Part shown: one piece after another, positions 1-8,946 of the stretch
How the letters are laid out: each line of letters starts with the position of its first letter
Numbering within the stretch: the first letter of the stretch is position 1
Assembly: GCA_006176705.1 (NCBI GenBank)
Contig: QRFJ01000764.1
Span: forward strand, 310,001-374,000
DNA length: 64,000 bases
Source: Cocos nucifera
Taxonomy: Eukaryota; Streptophyta; Magnoliopsida; Arecales; Arecaceae
Direction of reading: 5' to 3'
Position numbers and translations under genes: made by a program
The notes under the pieces: generated by a model
Seen by the model: only the letters and a program-made list of their open reading frames with translations
The model's database searches: none
What the model was told of the DNA's origin: nothing

Positions 1-297
1 AGCCATCCTGGTCAAAGAAGAGACAAAGTTCAAAAGCTAATTTACTATATAAGCCAAGTCTTGAGGGATGCAAAAATAAGATACACCAAATTAGAAAAAC
101 TAACTTATGCTTTATTGATTACAACCAAAATGCTCCGACCTTATTTCTAAGGATACAAAATTACTCATCTTACTGATCAACCCATCAAGGTAGTTCTTCA
201 CTGGCCTGATACCTCCAAAAGAGTAGCAAAGTAGGCGGTTGAGTTAACTTAATTTGACAGTCATTTTCAACCTTAGCCCTCCATCAAAGCTTAAATA
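1..297 (+). pseudogene. Gypsy RT/RNase H C-terminal tail (broken)
   Basis: Frame 1 reads through residues resembling YYISQVLRDAKIRYTKLEKL and then LTDQPIKVVLHWPDTSKR, the conserved end of the gypsy reverse transcriptase-RNase H region. The frame runs straight into the next RNase H without a shift but is cut by several in-frame stops, near 150, 232, 250, 274 and 292. Most look like single transitions in Gln or Trp codons. The catalytic YXDD part of RT lies outside the window. Confidence 0.8.
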
Positions 298-879
298 TTG
301 GCCAATTTTATGGTGGAGTGCACCATTCCGGATGCAACCAATCCAGAGCATAAAGAAGTTCATATTCCTAGCTCCCCTAAAGAAAAGGTTGACCTTCCTG
401 AAGACTTTTGGGCATTGTATGTGGACGGTTCATCTAATGCCTTTGGGATAGGTGCAGGCTTGATTCTCATTAATTCAAAAGGAGTTATAGCTGAATATGC
501 CTTGCACTTTGAGTTCTCCACTACTAATAATGGAGCAGAGTATGAAGCCTTGATTGTAGGACTAAGAATGGCCAAAGAATTGAGAGCAGAACATCTGAAT
601 GTTTATAGCGACTCTCAACTAGTTGTGGGGCAAGTCAGTAGCAATAATGAAGCTTGGAAGGAAAGCATGAAGAAATACTTGAAAAAAGTAAGGAGCTTAA
701 TCTCCACCTTCAAAAGTTTTGATATCCAGCAAATCCCTAGGATAGAGAATACTAGAGCTGATCTTCTCTCAAAATTAGCAACCATAACCCCTAATGAACT
801 GCCAAGGGAGTTTTTTTTTCGATGTTCTGCAGCACCCAAGTTCAGAAATGTCCCAAACAATAATGCAGGTCAACCATGA
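298..879 (+). pseudogene. Additional (archaeal-type) RNase H domain of Tat gypsy pol
   Basis: This 193-codon open stretch is the longest intact piece of the gypsy pol. It carries the RNase H acidic residues in order: Asp in YVDGSSN (about residue 43), Glu in AEYEALIVGL (about 81), Asp in VYSDSQLV (about 103) and a late Asp in ENTRADLLSKLA (about 154). In a polyprotein it would degrade RNA in RNA/DNA hybrids. A second RNase H fold between RT/RNase H and integrase is typical of Tat elements. The start codon shown is only the first ATG after a stop, because the domain is an internal part of a longer protein. The frame is lost after 879, where homology continues in another frame. Confidence 0.85.
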
Positions 880-2104
880 ACCCAGTTGGATTGACCCGCT
901 GATTTCTTATCTCAAGGAGGGAGTCCTTCCAAGAGATCCAAAAAAAAGCTAAGAAACTGAGGAATTAGGCCTTCCGCTATATCCTGTATGAAAATAAGTT
1001 ATACAAGAGATCGTACTCCCTACCACTCCTCAAATATCTCCAATCTTCCAAAGTTGATTGTGCCTTAAGAGAAGTTCATGAAGAAATATGCAAAAATCAT
1101 CTAGGGGCGAGATCCTTATCATATAAATTACTTCGATAAGGATACTATTGGCTGACGATAAACCAAGATGTAATGGATTATGTAAGAAAGTGCGACAGAT
1201 ATCAGAGAAATGCAAACATTCAAAGATAGCTGGCTTCACGGCTCACACCATTAAGTGCTCCTTGGCCATTCATGCAATAGGGGATGGACATACTTGGACA
1301 TTTTTCTATTGCATCTGGACAACGAAAGTTTTTGCTGGTGGTAATAAATTATTTCACCAAGTGGATTAAAGTCGAACCCCTAGTAAAAATTACTGAAGCT
1401 AAAGTGCAGGACATCGTATGAAAGTCAATTGTTTGCAGGTTTGGCCTATCTCAGATATTGATCACTGATAATGGGTGCCAATTTACAGGAGCAAAATTCA
1501 CTGTGTTTTGCGAAGACCGGAACATCTCCCATCATTTTATATTAGTGGCTCATCCATAGGTGAATGGTGTGGTCGATGTAACTAATAGAACCTTACTCCT
1601 AAGGATAAAAGCAAGGTTTGAAAGAGTGAAAGGAATATGGGTCGACAAACTCTATCATGTGCTCTGGGCTTATTGGACTATCGAAGGATTACCTACTAGA
1701 GAAACTTTCTTTGCATTAGCCTTCAGGATGCAGGCAGTCATCCTGATTAAACTCCAGCTTTCTTTGGCATGAGTTGAATCCTTTAACGAACAAAGCAACT
1801 CGCATGATCTCAGAGAAAATTTTGATCTATTGGAAGAAAAGTGAGAGAAGGCTCAAATCCAAATGGCGACCTATAAGTAAAGGATGGCCCGCTACTACAA
1901 CTCCAGGGTGAGAAGTAAGATATTCAAAGTAGGAGATCTGGTGCTTCGACAAGCAGATATTTTGCAACCTCAAAATCAAGGAAAGCTTGCCTCAAACTGG
2001 AAAGGCACCTATGAAGTCGTGAAAATCATCCGATCAGGAACATATTATCTGAAGGAGCTCAAAGGATTAGTACTTCCACGACCTTGGAATTCGGAGAACT
2101 TGTG
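880..2104 (+). pseudogene. Gypsy integrase, broken
   Basis: Fragments in all three frames make up a gypsy integrase. They include an HHCC-like N-terminal part (VHEEICKNHLGARSL, then VRKCDRYQRN, 1070-1210), a first catalytic Asp in GMDILGHF (about 1281-1305), a second Asp in LITDNGCQF (about 1455-1485), and an open stretch 1560-1770 beginning just after a stop. The C-terminal DNA-binding part is 1884-2104 (GDLVLRQADI, YEVVKI), ending in a stop at 2102-2104. The third catalytic acid, normally Glu in the block before TNRT, is Asp here (GAT at 1575-1577). At least two frameshifts and several stops make it non-functional. Confidence 0.8.
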
Positions 2105-2600
2105 AATGTATTATCAATAATTTTTCCTTAAAAAAACATTCATATTCTAATATTTTTGTTCTTTGGTGCAAAACTATATAATGACAAAAAATGATTTAAC
2201 CAGACTTTATTCTTAAATGAATTTGAAGGCCTTCAGTTATTTAAGATAAGTGGAGGGGAGAGGCCCTTTCAATGATCCCTTTTGTGTCTTAATAACTTTG
2301 TTAGGGATAGAAGGAGGACCTTGTCCTAACAAAAGTAAAGGCCAACCATGTCAGAAAAAGAAAGGGGACCTCGTCCTGATATAGGTCAAAGAAGAGAGGC
2401 CCTCTCAATGGTTCTTTCATATTCCGATGATCTTATTAGGAATAGGAGGAGAACCTTACCCTAACAAAGGTAAATGCCAACTATATTAGGAATAGAAGAA
2501 GAATCTCATCTTGATATAGATGAAGACCTCCTGTTATTTAAAATAGGAGGAGAGAAGAGGCACTTTTAACAGCCCTTTTATTCCAATGTTGTAGGAAGAA
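2105..2600 (+). repeat. GA-rich minisatellite downstream of gypsy pol
   Basis: After the pol stop there is non-coding DNA with degenerate repeats built on GGAGGACCTTGTCCTAACAA, AAGGCCAACCATGTCAGGA and GAGGCCCTTTCAATG blocks, at irregular spacing of roughly 85-135 bp. The same blocks in the same order occur at 44099-44880 and 56335-57120. They therefore belong to the 3' region of this gypsy family and are not a host satellite. No open reading frame of note is present. Confidence 0.7.
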
Positions 2601-3280
2601 AAACGTCTCCGTGGACACAACCTTAGTTCTCTAATGTCAAGATACCCTACCTTTCTTTGACCTGTAAAAGAGAGCTAATTTTGAACCACGGCATGCATTG
2701 AAGGGAAATCCTGATTTCCCTGACCAGGTTCGTTCAGATCTGATCAGATCAAGAGATATATTTCAAAAATTTTTCTCTTAGATCTGTATCAGATCAGGGA
2801 TGCTTCAGATCTGATTCTTATTTATTTAATAAAAATTAAATGAAAAGGATAAATTAAATCACATTCAATTTACCTGAATAGGGTAATCCTATTACCCTGT
2901 TGATGATCCTGTTTGCAGCGGAAGGTTCTGGATCAAGCCACGCAAGCGCCTGGCCTCTACCGGTATCCACTCGGGCTGGATCTGGAGATCCTCTTCTTCT
3001 CTATCACGCCTCCAAAAATCAGATCTGGATCTGATCTGGAGGATCTTCAAAACTCCTTTTGAAGATCTGCAGTCGTTCTTCGCAGCAGCGCAGCCTTCTT
3101 GCTTTTGATCTCCTTTTCTTGATCTAAATCGCACCAATCCAAATCCAAAACACTTTTGGACGTGGAGAGCAAGGGGAGATGAGAGTATGGCGTGGAGAAA
3201 GGGGAGAGAGGCAGCCTTGGGGCGTGGGAAGATTGCTTCTTGATTATTCTTGATTATTTTTTCACTTGGGCGCTGGGTCT

Positions 3281-3290
3281 CTTATATAGA
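3281..3290 (-). promoter_or_regulatory. LTR A1 core promoter: TATA box with upstream CCAAT boxes
   Basis: The minus strand reads TCTATATAAG, a good plant TATA box. CCAAT cores lie 30-80 bp upstream in element sense, at 3322-3326 (plus strand) and 3359-3363 (minus strand). Transcription would start near 3255. The box is at the same place in the 5' LTR (11416-11425). In A3 and A4 it reads TATAAATA (58284-58291 and 61455-61462), so function appears kept while the exact sequence changes. Confidence 0.65.
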
Positions 3291-3459
3291 CTAAGCGTGA
3301 TCCAAGTCATCTTCCTCCCAACCAATCACAACCCTTTGTGAAATCAGATCTAAATCTGATTGGTGGGATTAGAGTCCCCTGGATTCCTACTTGGAGAGTG
3401 CCTTGGACCAGTCAAACTGGATTCTTAGAAGAACTCTCATTGGAATCCTAAAGGGAGAT

Positions 3460-3484
3460 GGAGTCCTTGTCCAACAAGGACTCC
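3460..3484. other. Perfect hairpin in U3 of LTR A1
   Basis: The arms GGAGTCCTTGT and ACAAGGACTCC pair perfectly over 11 bp around a CCA loop. Copies: 11595-11619 (A1 5' LTR), 61634-61658 (A4) and 58465-58489 (A3). In A3 one pair has changed on both sides (T:A to C:G) and one pair is lost. Two more stems follow within 70 bp, CACGCCA/TGGCGTG and GCCAG/CTGGC. A stem of the same size and nearly the same sequence is found in the family B LTR. Confidence 0.7.
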
Positions 3485-3596
3485 TAGGCGCCTCCTTACT
3501 TGGGCTCACGCCACCCTTGGCGTGCGCCCTTCTCCTTGCCAGGTTCTGGCAGGGGGACAAGCCCCCACCAGCTCTCCAATAGGTGCATGACATGTG

Positions 3597-3662
3597 GTCA
3601 AAAGTCAAAGGGTGAATGGTCAACGTTTGACCAGTCAAAGGTAGACTTTTGACCAAAGTCAA
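3597..3662. promoter_or_regulatory. W-box cluster in U3 of LTR A1
   Basis: Seven copies of TTGAC[C/T] lie in 66 bp. Five are on the minus strand (3597, 3604, 3619, 3634, 3658) and two on the plus strand (3627, 3649). TTGAC[C/T] is the binding core of WRKY transcription factors, which drive defence and wound responses. The cluster lies about 310-380 bp upstream of the TATA box. It is conserved in the other LTRs (11732-11797, 58608-58666, 61770-61834). Binding is inferred from the motif alone. Confidence 0.6.
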
Positions 3663-3830
3663 AGAACAAGAAATGGCAGGTGACCAAAAATGGCAGGTAA
3701 TGTCTTACAAATAAGACAACCTATTCTGACTTGGACAACCTCCAGTCAGACCATATGAAGACTTCTGTTTGAGCACAAACTCCTTTGGCTCAGACAGGAC
3801 GAACTTATTTATGATAGCAAAAGAAGAACG

Positions 3831-4081
3831 TTAGGTTCAATCGAGTGCTAGCACGATTTCCTTGAACCTAATTGAATCTCATTCAGATCAATTGAACTAT
3901 ATTAGTTCAATTGATGATCACCAGATTCAAACCCTTGTTTGTGTGACCCAGTTAGGTTCAGTTCTGTATGGTAATGGGATATGTCATGATCTCTATCATC
4001 GACATCATCGAAACTCCTTTCGATGGATCAGAACTCTTCTGATTCGAACAGCTAGAATGATCGATCATCTAAATCATTCTA
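3831..4081. other. Cluster of perfect inverted repeats in U3
   Basis: Four inverted repeats follow each other. TTAGGTTCAA (3831-3840) pairs with TTGAACCTAA (3862-3871) around the palindrome GTGCTAGCAC (3845-3854). ATCAATTGAACTA (3887-3899) pairs with TAGTTCAATTGAT (3903-3915) with only three bases between. CATCGAAA pairs with TTTCGATG near 4005-4025. TAGAATGAT (4053) pairs with ATCATTCTA (ending 4081). All are kept in A3 and A4 with minor changes. A longer imperfect pair, about 20 bp per arm, lies at 4770-4791 and 4819-4843. Confidence 0.6.
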
Positions 4082-4985
4082 ATTGCTCCCAAAATCCACC
4101 AGTGACACCTAGCAGTATATGGTGGCAACCCATCAGAGCTGAATGCGAACCTCTTGGTGCAGCTACCTGTGTGATTCAGTTCTTCTATCTTGAGCCCCGA
4201 TCAGATTAGGGTTAAGGTGAACTCGTCAAACCCTAGTCTCTGTCATATGATGTAATCATTCGATTCGAGTCCAATGTGAAAATCTAAATAGAAACTCTTT
4301 CTATTATTTCACTCTGCCATGGCCATGGGCTTCAGGACTTGATTCTCATGATCATCATAGGGCTACTCCTCTACCACCGAGGTAGATAGATCCCATCTTG
4401 ATGCAATCCAGTTCCTACAATGAACATGTCACAGCCAACATACACCTCAGGGTTCCATATGGCTAGGAGACCGAGTAATGGTGTAGTCAAACTATAACAC
4501 CCTCAAGGTGAACTGCCGATGCATCTCAGGTCAAAGAACCAGACACACTACTGCAGCATCGAGTCAGTCATTGACGAGAAGGTAGACTCCCTAATGACTA
4601 CTCGAGGTGGTCACGCTCAGTGCCCTCGTTCTCTAACGAGTACCTGTACTCTCGCTCCGGTGTCTCCACACCGTAGACTCAAGACTCATCTACTAAAGAG
4701 AAGCGATCGTACACCAACCTTCCGGATCAATCACCATCCTCGTGATGATCCTATGGTCGGGAGCTGTTTATGAGTTAATAATGATTATTCATGTCTTAAA
4801 TTTTCAACTCTTGAAAATATGAATTATCATTACCATTAACTCAAAGGATGTATCACAGACACTAAATACACATGTGTGATAGAAAATAACCCATTTATTA
4901 ATTATAGTCAAAATTACAATTTTGCCCCTAGAAGTGTATTACAAGTGTCAGCCAATTCTGGCTTCTAGGGCACATATATCTAACA

Positions 4986-4997
4986 ATCTCCCACTTG
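4986..4997 (-). other. Polypurine tract of A1
   Basis: In element sense the sequence is CAAGTGGGAGAT, ending exactly where the LTR begins with TGTTAGATATATG. This is the usual primer for plus-strand DNA synthesis. It sits just downstream of the pol stop codon (5000-5002). Equivalent tracts lie at 59993-60004 and 63159-63170. Confidence 0.8.
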
Positions 4998-4999
4998 TC

Positions 5000-5544
5000 C
5001 TAAAGCCAATTGGCTACAAGTCTAAGTCCCATCTTCTCAAGGTGGGCTTCGATCTTCTGCTGGCCCAACGGCTTTGTAAGTGGGTCTGCCACATTATCTG
5101 TGGAGTTGACTCTCTTGACCTCAACGTAACCTTTCTCAAGGTAATCGCGGATGAGATGATATCGCCGCTCAATGTGCTTGGACTTCTGGTGAGACCTCGG
5201 CTCCTTAGCAAGGGCTATGGCGCCATTGTTGTCGCAGTAAAGAGGAATGGCATCTGATGGCATTACTCCAATTTCTGCAGCAAACTTCTTGTACCAGAAC
5301 GCTTCCTTTGCAGCCTCTGATGCAGCTATATATTCTGCTTCCATGGTGGAATCTGCTATCACAGTTTGCTTGGAACTCTTCCAGCTGACAGCTCCACCAT
5401 TGCACACAAACAGACTTCCAGATGTCGACTTTCGATCATCTATATCGGACATGAAGTCCGAGTCTGTGTATCCCTGGACCAGGAGTTCTCCATTACCAAA
5501 GACCAACATCATATCCTTAGTTCTTCTCAAGTACTTAAGGATAC
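5000..5544 (-). CDS. Copia A1 RNase H and end of pol (third frame)
   Basis: This is the C-terminal part of the A1 polyprotein, displaced by a 1-nt insertion near 5545 relative to the RT frame. It contains the copia RNase H with its acids: Asp in GYTDSDFMSD, Glu in STMEAEYIAAS and Asp in YCDNNGAIAL, followed by the conserved HIERRYHLIRD and ADPLTKPL blocks. It ends LVANWL and stops at 5000-5002, next to the polypurine tract. RNase H removes the genomic RNA during reverse transcription. At the break A1 has one extra C compared with A4, where the frame runs on without a shift. The break may be a real mutation or a consensus error. Confidence 0.85.
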
Positions 5545-6084
5545 ACTTTCACAGAAGTCCAGTGTTCTTCACCTGGATTTGACTGATATCTGCTTGTGAC
5601 ACTCACAGCATGGGCTATATCAGGTCGTGTACATAGCATGGCATACATGAGGCTCCCTATTGCAGAAGCATAAGGGATCTTGCTCATGCGTTCTATTTCC
5701 TCAGGTGTGCTGGGGCACATCTTCTTGGAAAGATGAATACCATGTCTGAAGGGTATTAATCCCCTCTTAGAGTTTTCCATACTAAACCTCTTTAGTACTT
5801 CCTCTATGTACATCTTCTGTGAAAGTCCTAGCATCCTATTCGGTCTATCCCTATAGACCTTAATTCCTAGAATAAAGGATGCTTCACCTAGGTCTTTCAT
5901 GGAGAATTCCTTAGACAACCACATCTTGACTGATGTCAACATGGGAATATCATTCCCAATAAGGAGGATGTCATCCACGTACAATACGAGGAAGACAACA
6001 GCGCTCCCACTGACCCTTTTGAAAACACATGGTTCCTCTTCGTTTTTGATGAAACCAAACTTTTTGATCACATCATTGAAAACG
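5535..6084 (-). CDS. Copia A1 reverse transcriptase, C-terminal half (second frame)
   Basis: The RT continues here after a frameshift at the A-run 6079-6082, which appears one base too long. The catalytic YVDD box is at about 5962-5988 (LYVDDILLIGND). It is followed by KDLGEASFILGIKVYRD and MYAMLCTRPDIAHAVSVTSR, the C-terminal RT signature of copia. The open frame extends up to 6161, but only the part below about 6084 shows homology. It ends at 5535 because of the second 1-nt insertion. With RNase H it copies the element RNA into DNA inside the gag particle. Confidence 0.85.
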
Positions 6085-8946
6085 AGTGTTCCAGCTCCGA
6101 GATGCTTGCTTAAGTCCATATATGGACCTTTGCAGCTTGCAAACCTTGTGATCAGTATCACTGGATGTGAAACCTAGTGGCTGTTCCATATAGATATCTT
6201 CCTCAAGATATCCATTTAGGAATGCCGTTTTCACGTCCATTTGCCATATTTCATAATCGAAATAGGCTGCAACAGCAAGCAATGTGCGGATGGATTTTAG
6301 CATAGCCACTGGGGAAAAGGTATCCTGATAGTCAATGCCTTCACGTTGACTATAACCTTTTGCCACTAGTCTAGCCTTGAATGTCTCCACATTCCCATCT
6401 GCACCAATCTTTCTCTTGAAGATCCATTTACATCCAATAGGTACTATACCTTCTGGTGGATCTACCAAGGTCCAGACTTGGTTTGAGTGCATCGAGTCGA
6501 TCTCTGACTTCATTGCCTCAAGCCATTTCTCGGAGTCGATATCTGATATCGCCTCGTTGTAGGTTTTGGGATCATCACCATGAGCACCATTACCTATGAG
6601 GAACATTTCCTCTACATCCTCTGAAATAATACCTAAGTATCTTTCAGGGGGACGGGAAACTCTTTCCGATCTACGAGGTGGAGGAGGTAGTGTTCTTATT
6701 GGCTCAACCTGATTTGGTTCCACTTGGTCCTTAGCTCTTTCTGCTTGTGAGACTTTCTCATCAAGCTTAATCTGCTTTCCAATGCCACTATCTTGAATAA
6801 ACTGTTTTTCAAGAAATATGGCATGTCGACTCACAATCACATTGTGGTCTTCAGGAATGTAGAAATAGTATCCTAATGACTCTTTAGGATATCCTATGAA
6901 TCGAGCTCTAAAGGACCTAAACTCTAACTTGTCCGCTTGTTGTCTTTTGACATGAGCCGGACAACCCCAAATTCTGAGATGACTCAGACTTGGTTTCTTA
7001 CCGTGCCATATCTCATACGGTGTGGTAGGAACGGTTTTAGAGGGAACCCTATTCAGTAGATAAATTGAAGTTAATAATGAATGTCCCCAAAGAAAATCTG
7101 GGAGGTCTGTGAAGCTCATCATGGATCGAACCATATCCAATAGGGTCCGATTTCTCCGTTCTGAAACCCCGTTGAGTTGAGGTGTTCCTGGTGGAGTCCA
7201 TTGAGAGACTATGCCATTTTCCTTAAGATAGTCTAGGAATTCCCGGCTAAGGTATTCACCTCCTCGATCTGATCGAAGAACCTTAATGGGTTTTCCAGTT
7301 TGTTTTTCTACTTCATGTCTAAATTCTTTGAACTTTTCAAAAGCTTCAGACTTGTGTCTCATAAGATACACATATCCATACCTAGACAGATCATCGGTAA
7401 AGGTAATGAAGTAGACAAAATTGCCTCTAGCCGGCACATCGAATGGGCCGCACACATCAGTATGTACTAGGGCAAGGAGATCTGTGGCCCTCTCCCCATG
7501 TCCAACAAAAGGGAGTTTAGTCATTTTGCCTTGAAGACAAGATTCACAAGTTGGATATGACTCGGAAGTCAATGGACTCAATAGCCCATTTTTCTCCAAT
7601 TTGTTGATCCTATCTTCTGCTATATGACCTAATCTCAGGTGCCATAGATATCTGTCGTTTGGACTATCCCTAGGTCGTTTGGCATTCACGTTTTGCTCGA
7701 TAGTTAGAACAGGTACATCAATATGTAGCTGATAAAGACCATTAATAAGGAAACCATTTGCAATTTTATTTCTTTCAAAAAGAATGTTACAATGGTCCTT
7801 AAAGAAGGTGATCACATAACCTTCTTGTGCTAAGCATGAAACAGAAATCAAATTCCTGCTGGCTGCAGGCACAAAATAACAGTCTTTCAAAACTAAGTCT
7901 AAACCAGATGGTAATCGAAGAGGGTATGTTCCCACGGCTACTGCAGCAACTCTTGCTCCATTACCGACGCGTAGGATCATGTCTCCATCCCTCAGCCTCC
8001 TGCTATCCTCAAGACCCTGCATAGAAGTGCATAGGTGAGCACTAGATCCAGAGTCAAGCACCCAACTGGATGCAGAAGAAACCGTAAGGTTAGACTCAAT
8101 AACGAGCATACCTCCAGAAGGACCTTCCTTCTTGTTCTTTAGGGTGGCCAGGTAAGTAGGGCAGTTCCGCTTCCAATGGCCGTCGCTGTTGCAATGGAAA
8201 CACTTTCCTTTGCCAACGACCTTCTTCTTCGGTTCTGCCTTCTTCTTCTTTGATCCTTCTACCTTTTGCTTTTTCACAGACTTCTTTTTCTTTCCATAAG
8301 ACTTTCTTTTGGAAGAAGTCCGTTCCATAGCAAGAACTGAGCCTTTAGAACCTTTCATAGAAAGCTCAGCGGTAACCAGCATATTCATCAACTCGGCCAA
8401 GGAATTTTGAAGTTTATGCATGTGGTAATTCATGATGAATTGCCCATATGCATCAGTCAAGGATTGCAGAATAATATCATTCTGCAAGTCCAAGTCCAAC
8501 TTCACACCGAGCTTCTCAAGCTCTTCCATGTCCTTGATCATTGTCAGACAGTGATCTTGGACTGACTGCCCATCACGCATCTTAGCCTTAAAAAGTCGTT
8601 TCGTGACTTGATATTTGGCTGCGCGACTCTGTTCACCAAACATCTCCTGCAGGTGAGCCAACATTTGGCGAGCAGTCCCGATATCTTCATGTTGGCGCTG
8701 GAGCTCATCAGACATCGAGCCCAACATGTAGTATCTGGCCTTATTGTCTTCGTCAATCCATTTTTCCAGAGACGCTCTCTGTTCAGTGGATGGACGAGCT
8801 GGTAAGGTGGGAGGGTCCTGGTCCAAAACATGTGTTAACTTCTCGGAACCCAAAACAATTTTGTAATTCCTGAGCCAATCTTTATAATTGGGTCCAGTCA
8901 GTCTATGTGTGTCTAGGATACGTGCCAGTGGGTTGGACGCAGACAT
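6073..8946 (-). CDS. Copia A1 gag-protease-integrase-RT polyprotein (main ORF)
   Basis: The open frame runs 8964-6073 (963 codons). I prefer the second ATG at 8946 (MSASNPLARIL), which starts the usual copia gag N-terminus; the longer start adds six residues. Counting from 8964, the order is: gag to about 250, with a basic stretch; zinc knuckle CFHCNSDGHWKRNC (about 254-267); protease DSGS (about 303); integrase HHCC zinc site (about 440-475) and catalytic Asp in HTDVCGPF, Asp in SDRGGEY and Glu in SERRNRTLL; RT from about 810 with QMDVKTAFLNG. No stop interrupts it. It ends early because of one extra base at 6079-6082; RT continues in another frame. Full copia polyproteins have about 1300 residues, and 8946-5000 fits. 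It acts in cytoplasmic particles and in the nucleus for integration. Confidence 0.92.
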   Translation of the reverse strand: MSASNPLARILDTHRLTGPNYKDWLRNYKIVLGSEKLTHVLDQDPPTLPARPSTEQRASLEKWIDEDNKARYYMLGSMSDELQRQHEDIGTARQMLAHLQEMFGEQSRAAKYQVTKRLFKAKMRDGQSVQDHCLTMIKDMEELEKLGVKLDLDLQNDIILQSLTDAYGQFIMNYHMHKLQNSLAELMNMLVTAELSMKGSKGSVLAMERTSSKRKSYGKKKKSVKKQKVEGSKKKKAEPKKKVVGKGKCFHCNSDGHWKRNCPTYLATLKNKKEGPSGGMLVIESNLTVSSASSWVLDSGSSAHLCTSMQGLEDSRRLRDGDMILRVGNGARVAAVAVGTYPLRLPSGLDLVLKDCYFVPAASRNLISVSCLAQEGYVITFFKDHCNILFERNKIANGFLINGLYQLHIDVPVLTIEQNVNAKRPRDSPNDRYLWHLRLGHIAEDRINKLEKNGLLSPLTSESYPTCESCLQGKMTKLPFVGHGERATDLLALVHTDVCGPFDVPARGNFVYFITFTDDLSRYGYVYLMRHKSEAFEKFKEFRHEVEKQTGKPIKVLRSDRGGEYLSREFLDYLKENGIVSQWTPPGTPQLNGVSERRNRTLLDMVRSMMSFTDLPDFLWGHSLLTSIYLLNRVPSKTVPTTPYEIWHGKKPSLSHLRIWGCPAHVKRQQADKLEFRSFRARFIGYPKESLGYYFYIPEDHNVIVSRHAIFLEKQFIQDSGIGKQIKLDEKVSQAERAKDQVEPNQVEPIRTLPPPPRRSERVSRPPERYLGIISEDVEEMFLIGNGAHGDDPKTYNEAISDIDSEKWLEAMKSEIDSMHSNQVWTLVDPPEGIVPIGCKWIFKRKIGADGNVETFKARLVAKGYSQREGIDYQDTFSPVAMLKSIRTLLAVAAYFDYEIWQMDVKTAFLNGYLEEDIYMEQPLGFTSSDTDHKVCKLQRSIYGLKQASRSWNTRFQ

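Larger units (their letters stand above)
1..2698 (+). mobile_element. Ty3/gypsy remnant G1 (Tat-type), 3' half of pol plus downstream repeat
   Basis: The translated frames give, in order, the end of reverse transcriptase/RNase H, an additional RNase H, an integrase with its C-terminal domain, and then GA-rich repeats. RT, first RNase H, second RNase H, integrase is the order known for Tat-lineage gypsy elements. The element enters from the left window edge and is cut at 2698 by the family A copia LTR. All reading frames are broken by stops or frameshifts, so it is a fossil. Its downstream repeat reappears at 44099 and 56335, linking the three gypsy pieces to one family. The last 100 bases (2600-2698) show nothing I recognise. 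Confidence 0.85.
2699..4985 (-). repeat. 3' LTR of copia A1 (2287 bp)
   Basis: On the plus strand the repeat begins TGAAGGGAAATCC and ends ATATATCTAACA, so it is bounded by TG and CA. The polypurine tract lies directly outside the high-coordinate end. Further copies start at 10833, about 13870, 22594, 57720 and 60890. In element orientation U3 runs from 4985 down to about 3255, where transcription should begin after the TATA box at 3281-3290, and R-U5 runs from there to 2699. U3 is rich in inverted repeats and W-boxes. Open frames inside it, for example 3862-4209 plus, lie antisense to the element and are not regarded as genes. Confidence 0.92.

Noticed and set aside
2600..2698. Possible gypsy LTR start or host sequence before A1
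   Set aside because: No TG boundary, repeat partner or polypurine tract could be identified in these 100 bases.
2892..3137. 81-codon open frame on the minus strand just after the predicted transcription start (also 11027-11272)
   Set aside because: It lies in R-U5 of the LTR, is broken in A4 and changed in A3, and is basic low-complexity. At most an upstream ORF in the leader RNA.
3862..4209. 115-codon open frame on the plus strand, repeated with almost the same protein at 11997, 58867 and 62114
   Set aside because: It lies in LTR A, antisense to the element. It recurs only because the LTRs are repeats, and A3 has a stop at codon 77. No recognisable domain.
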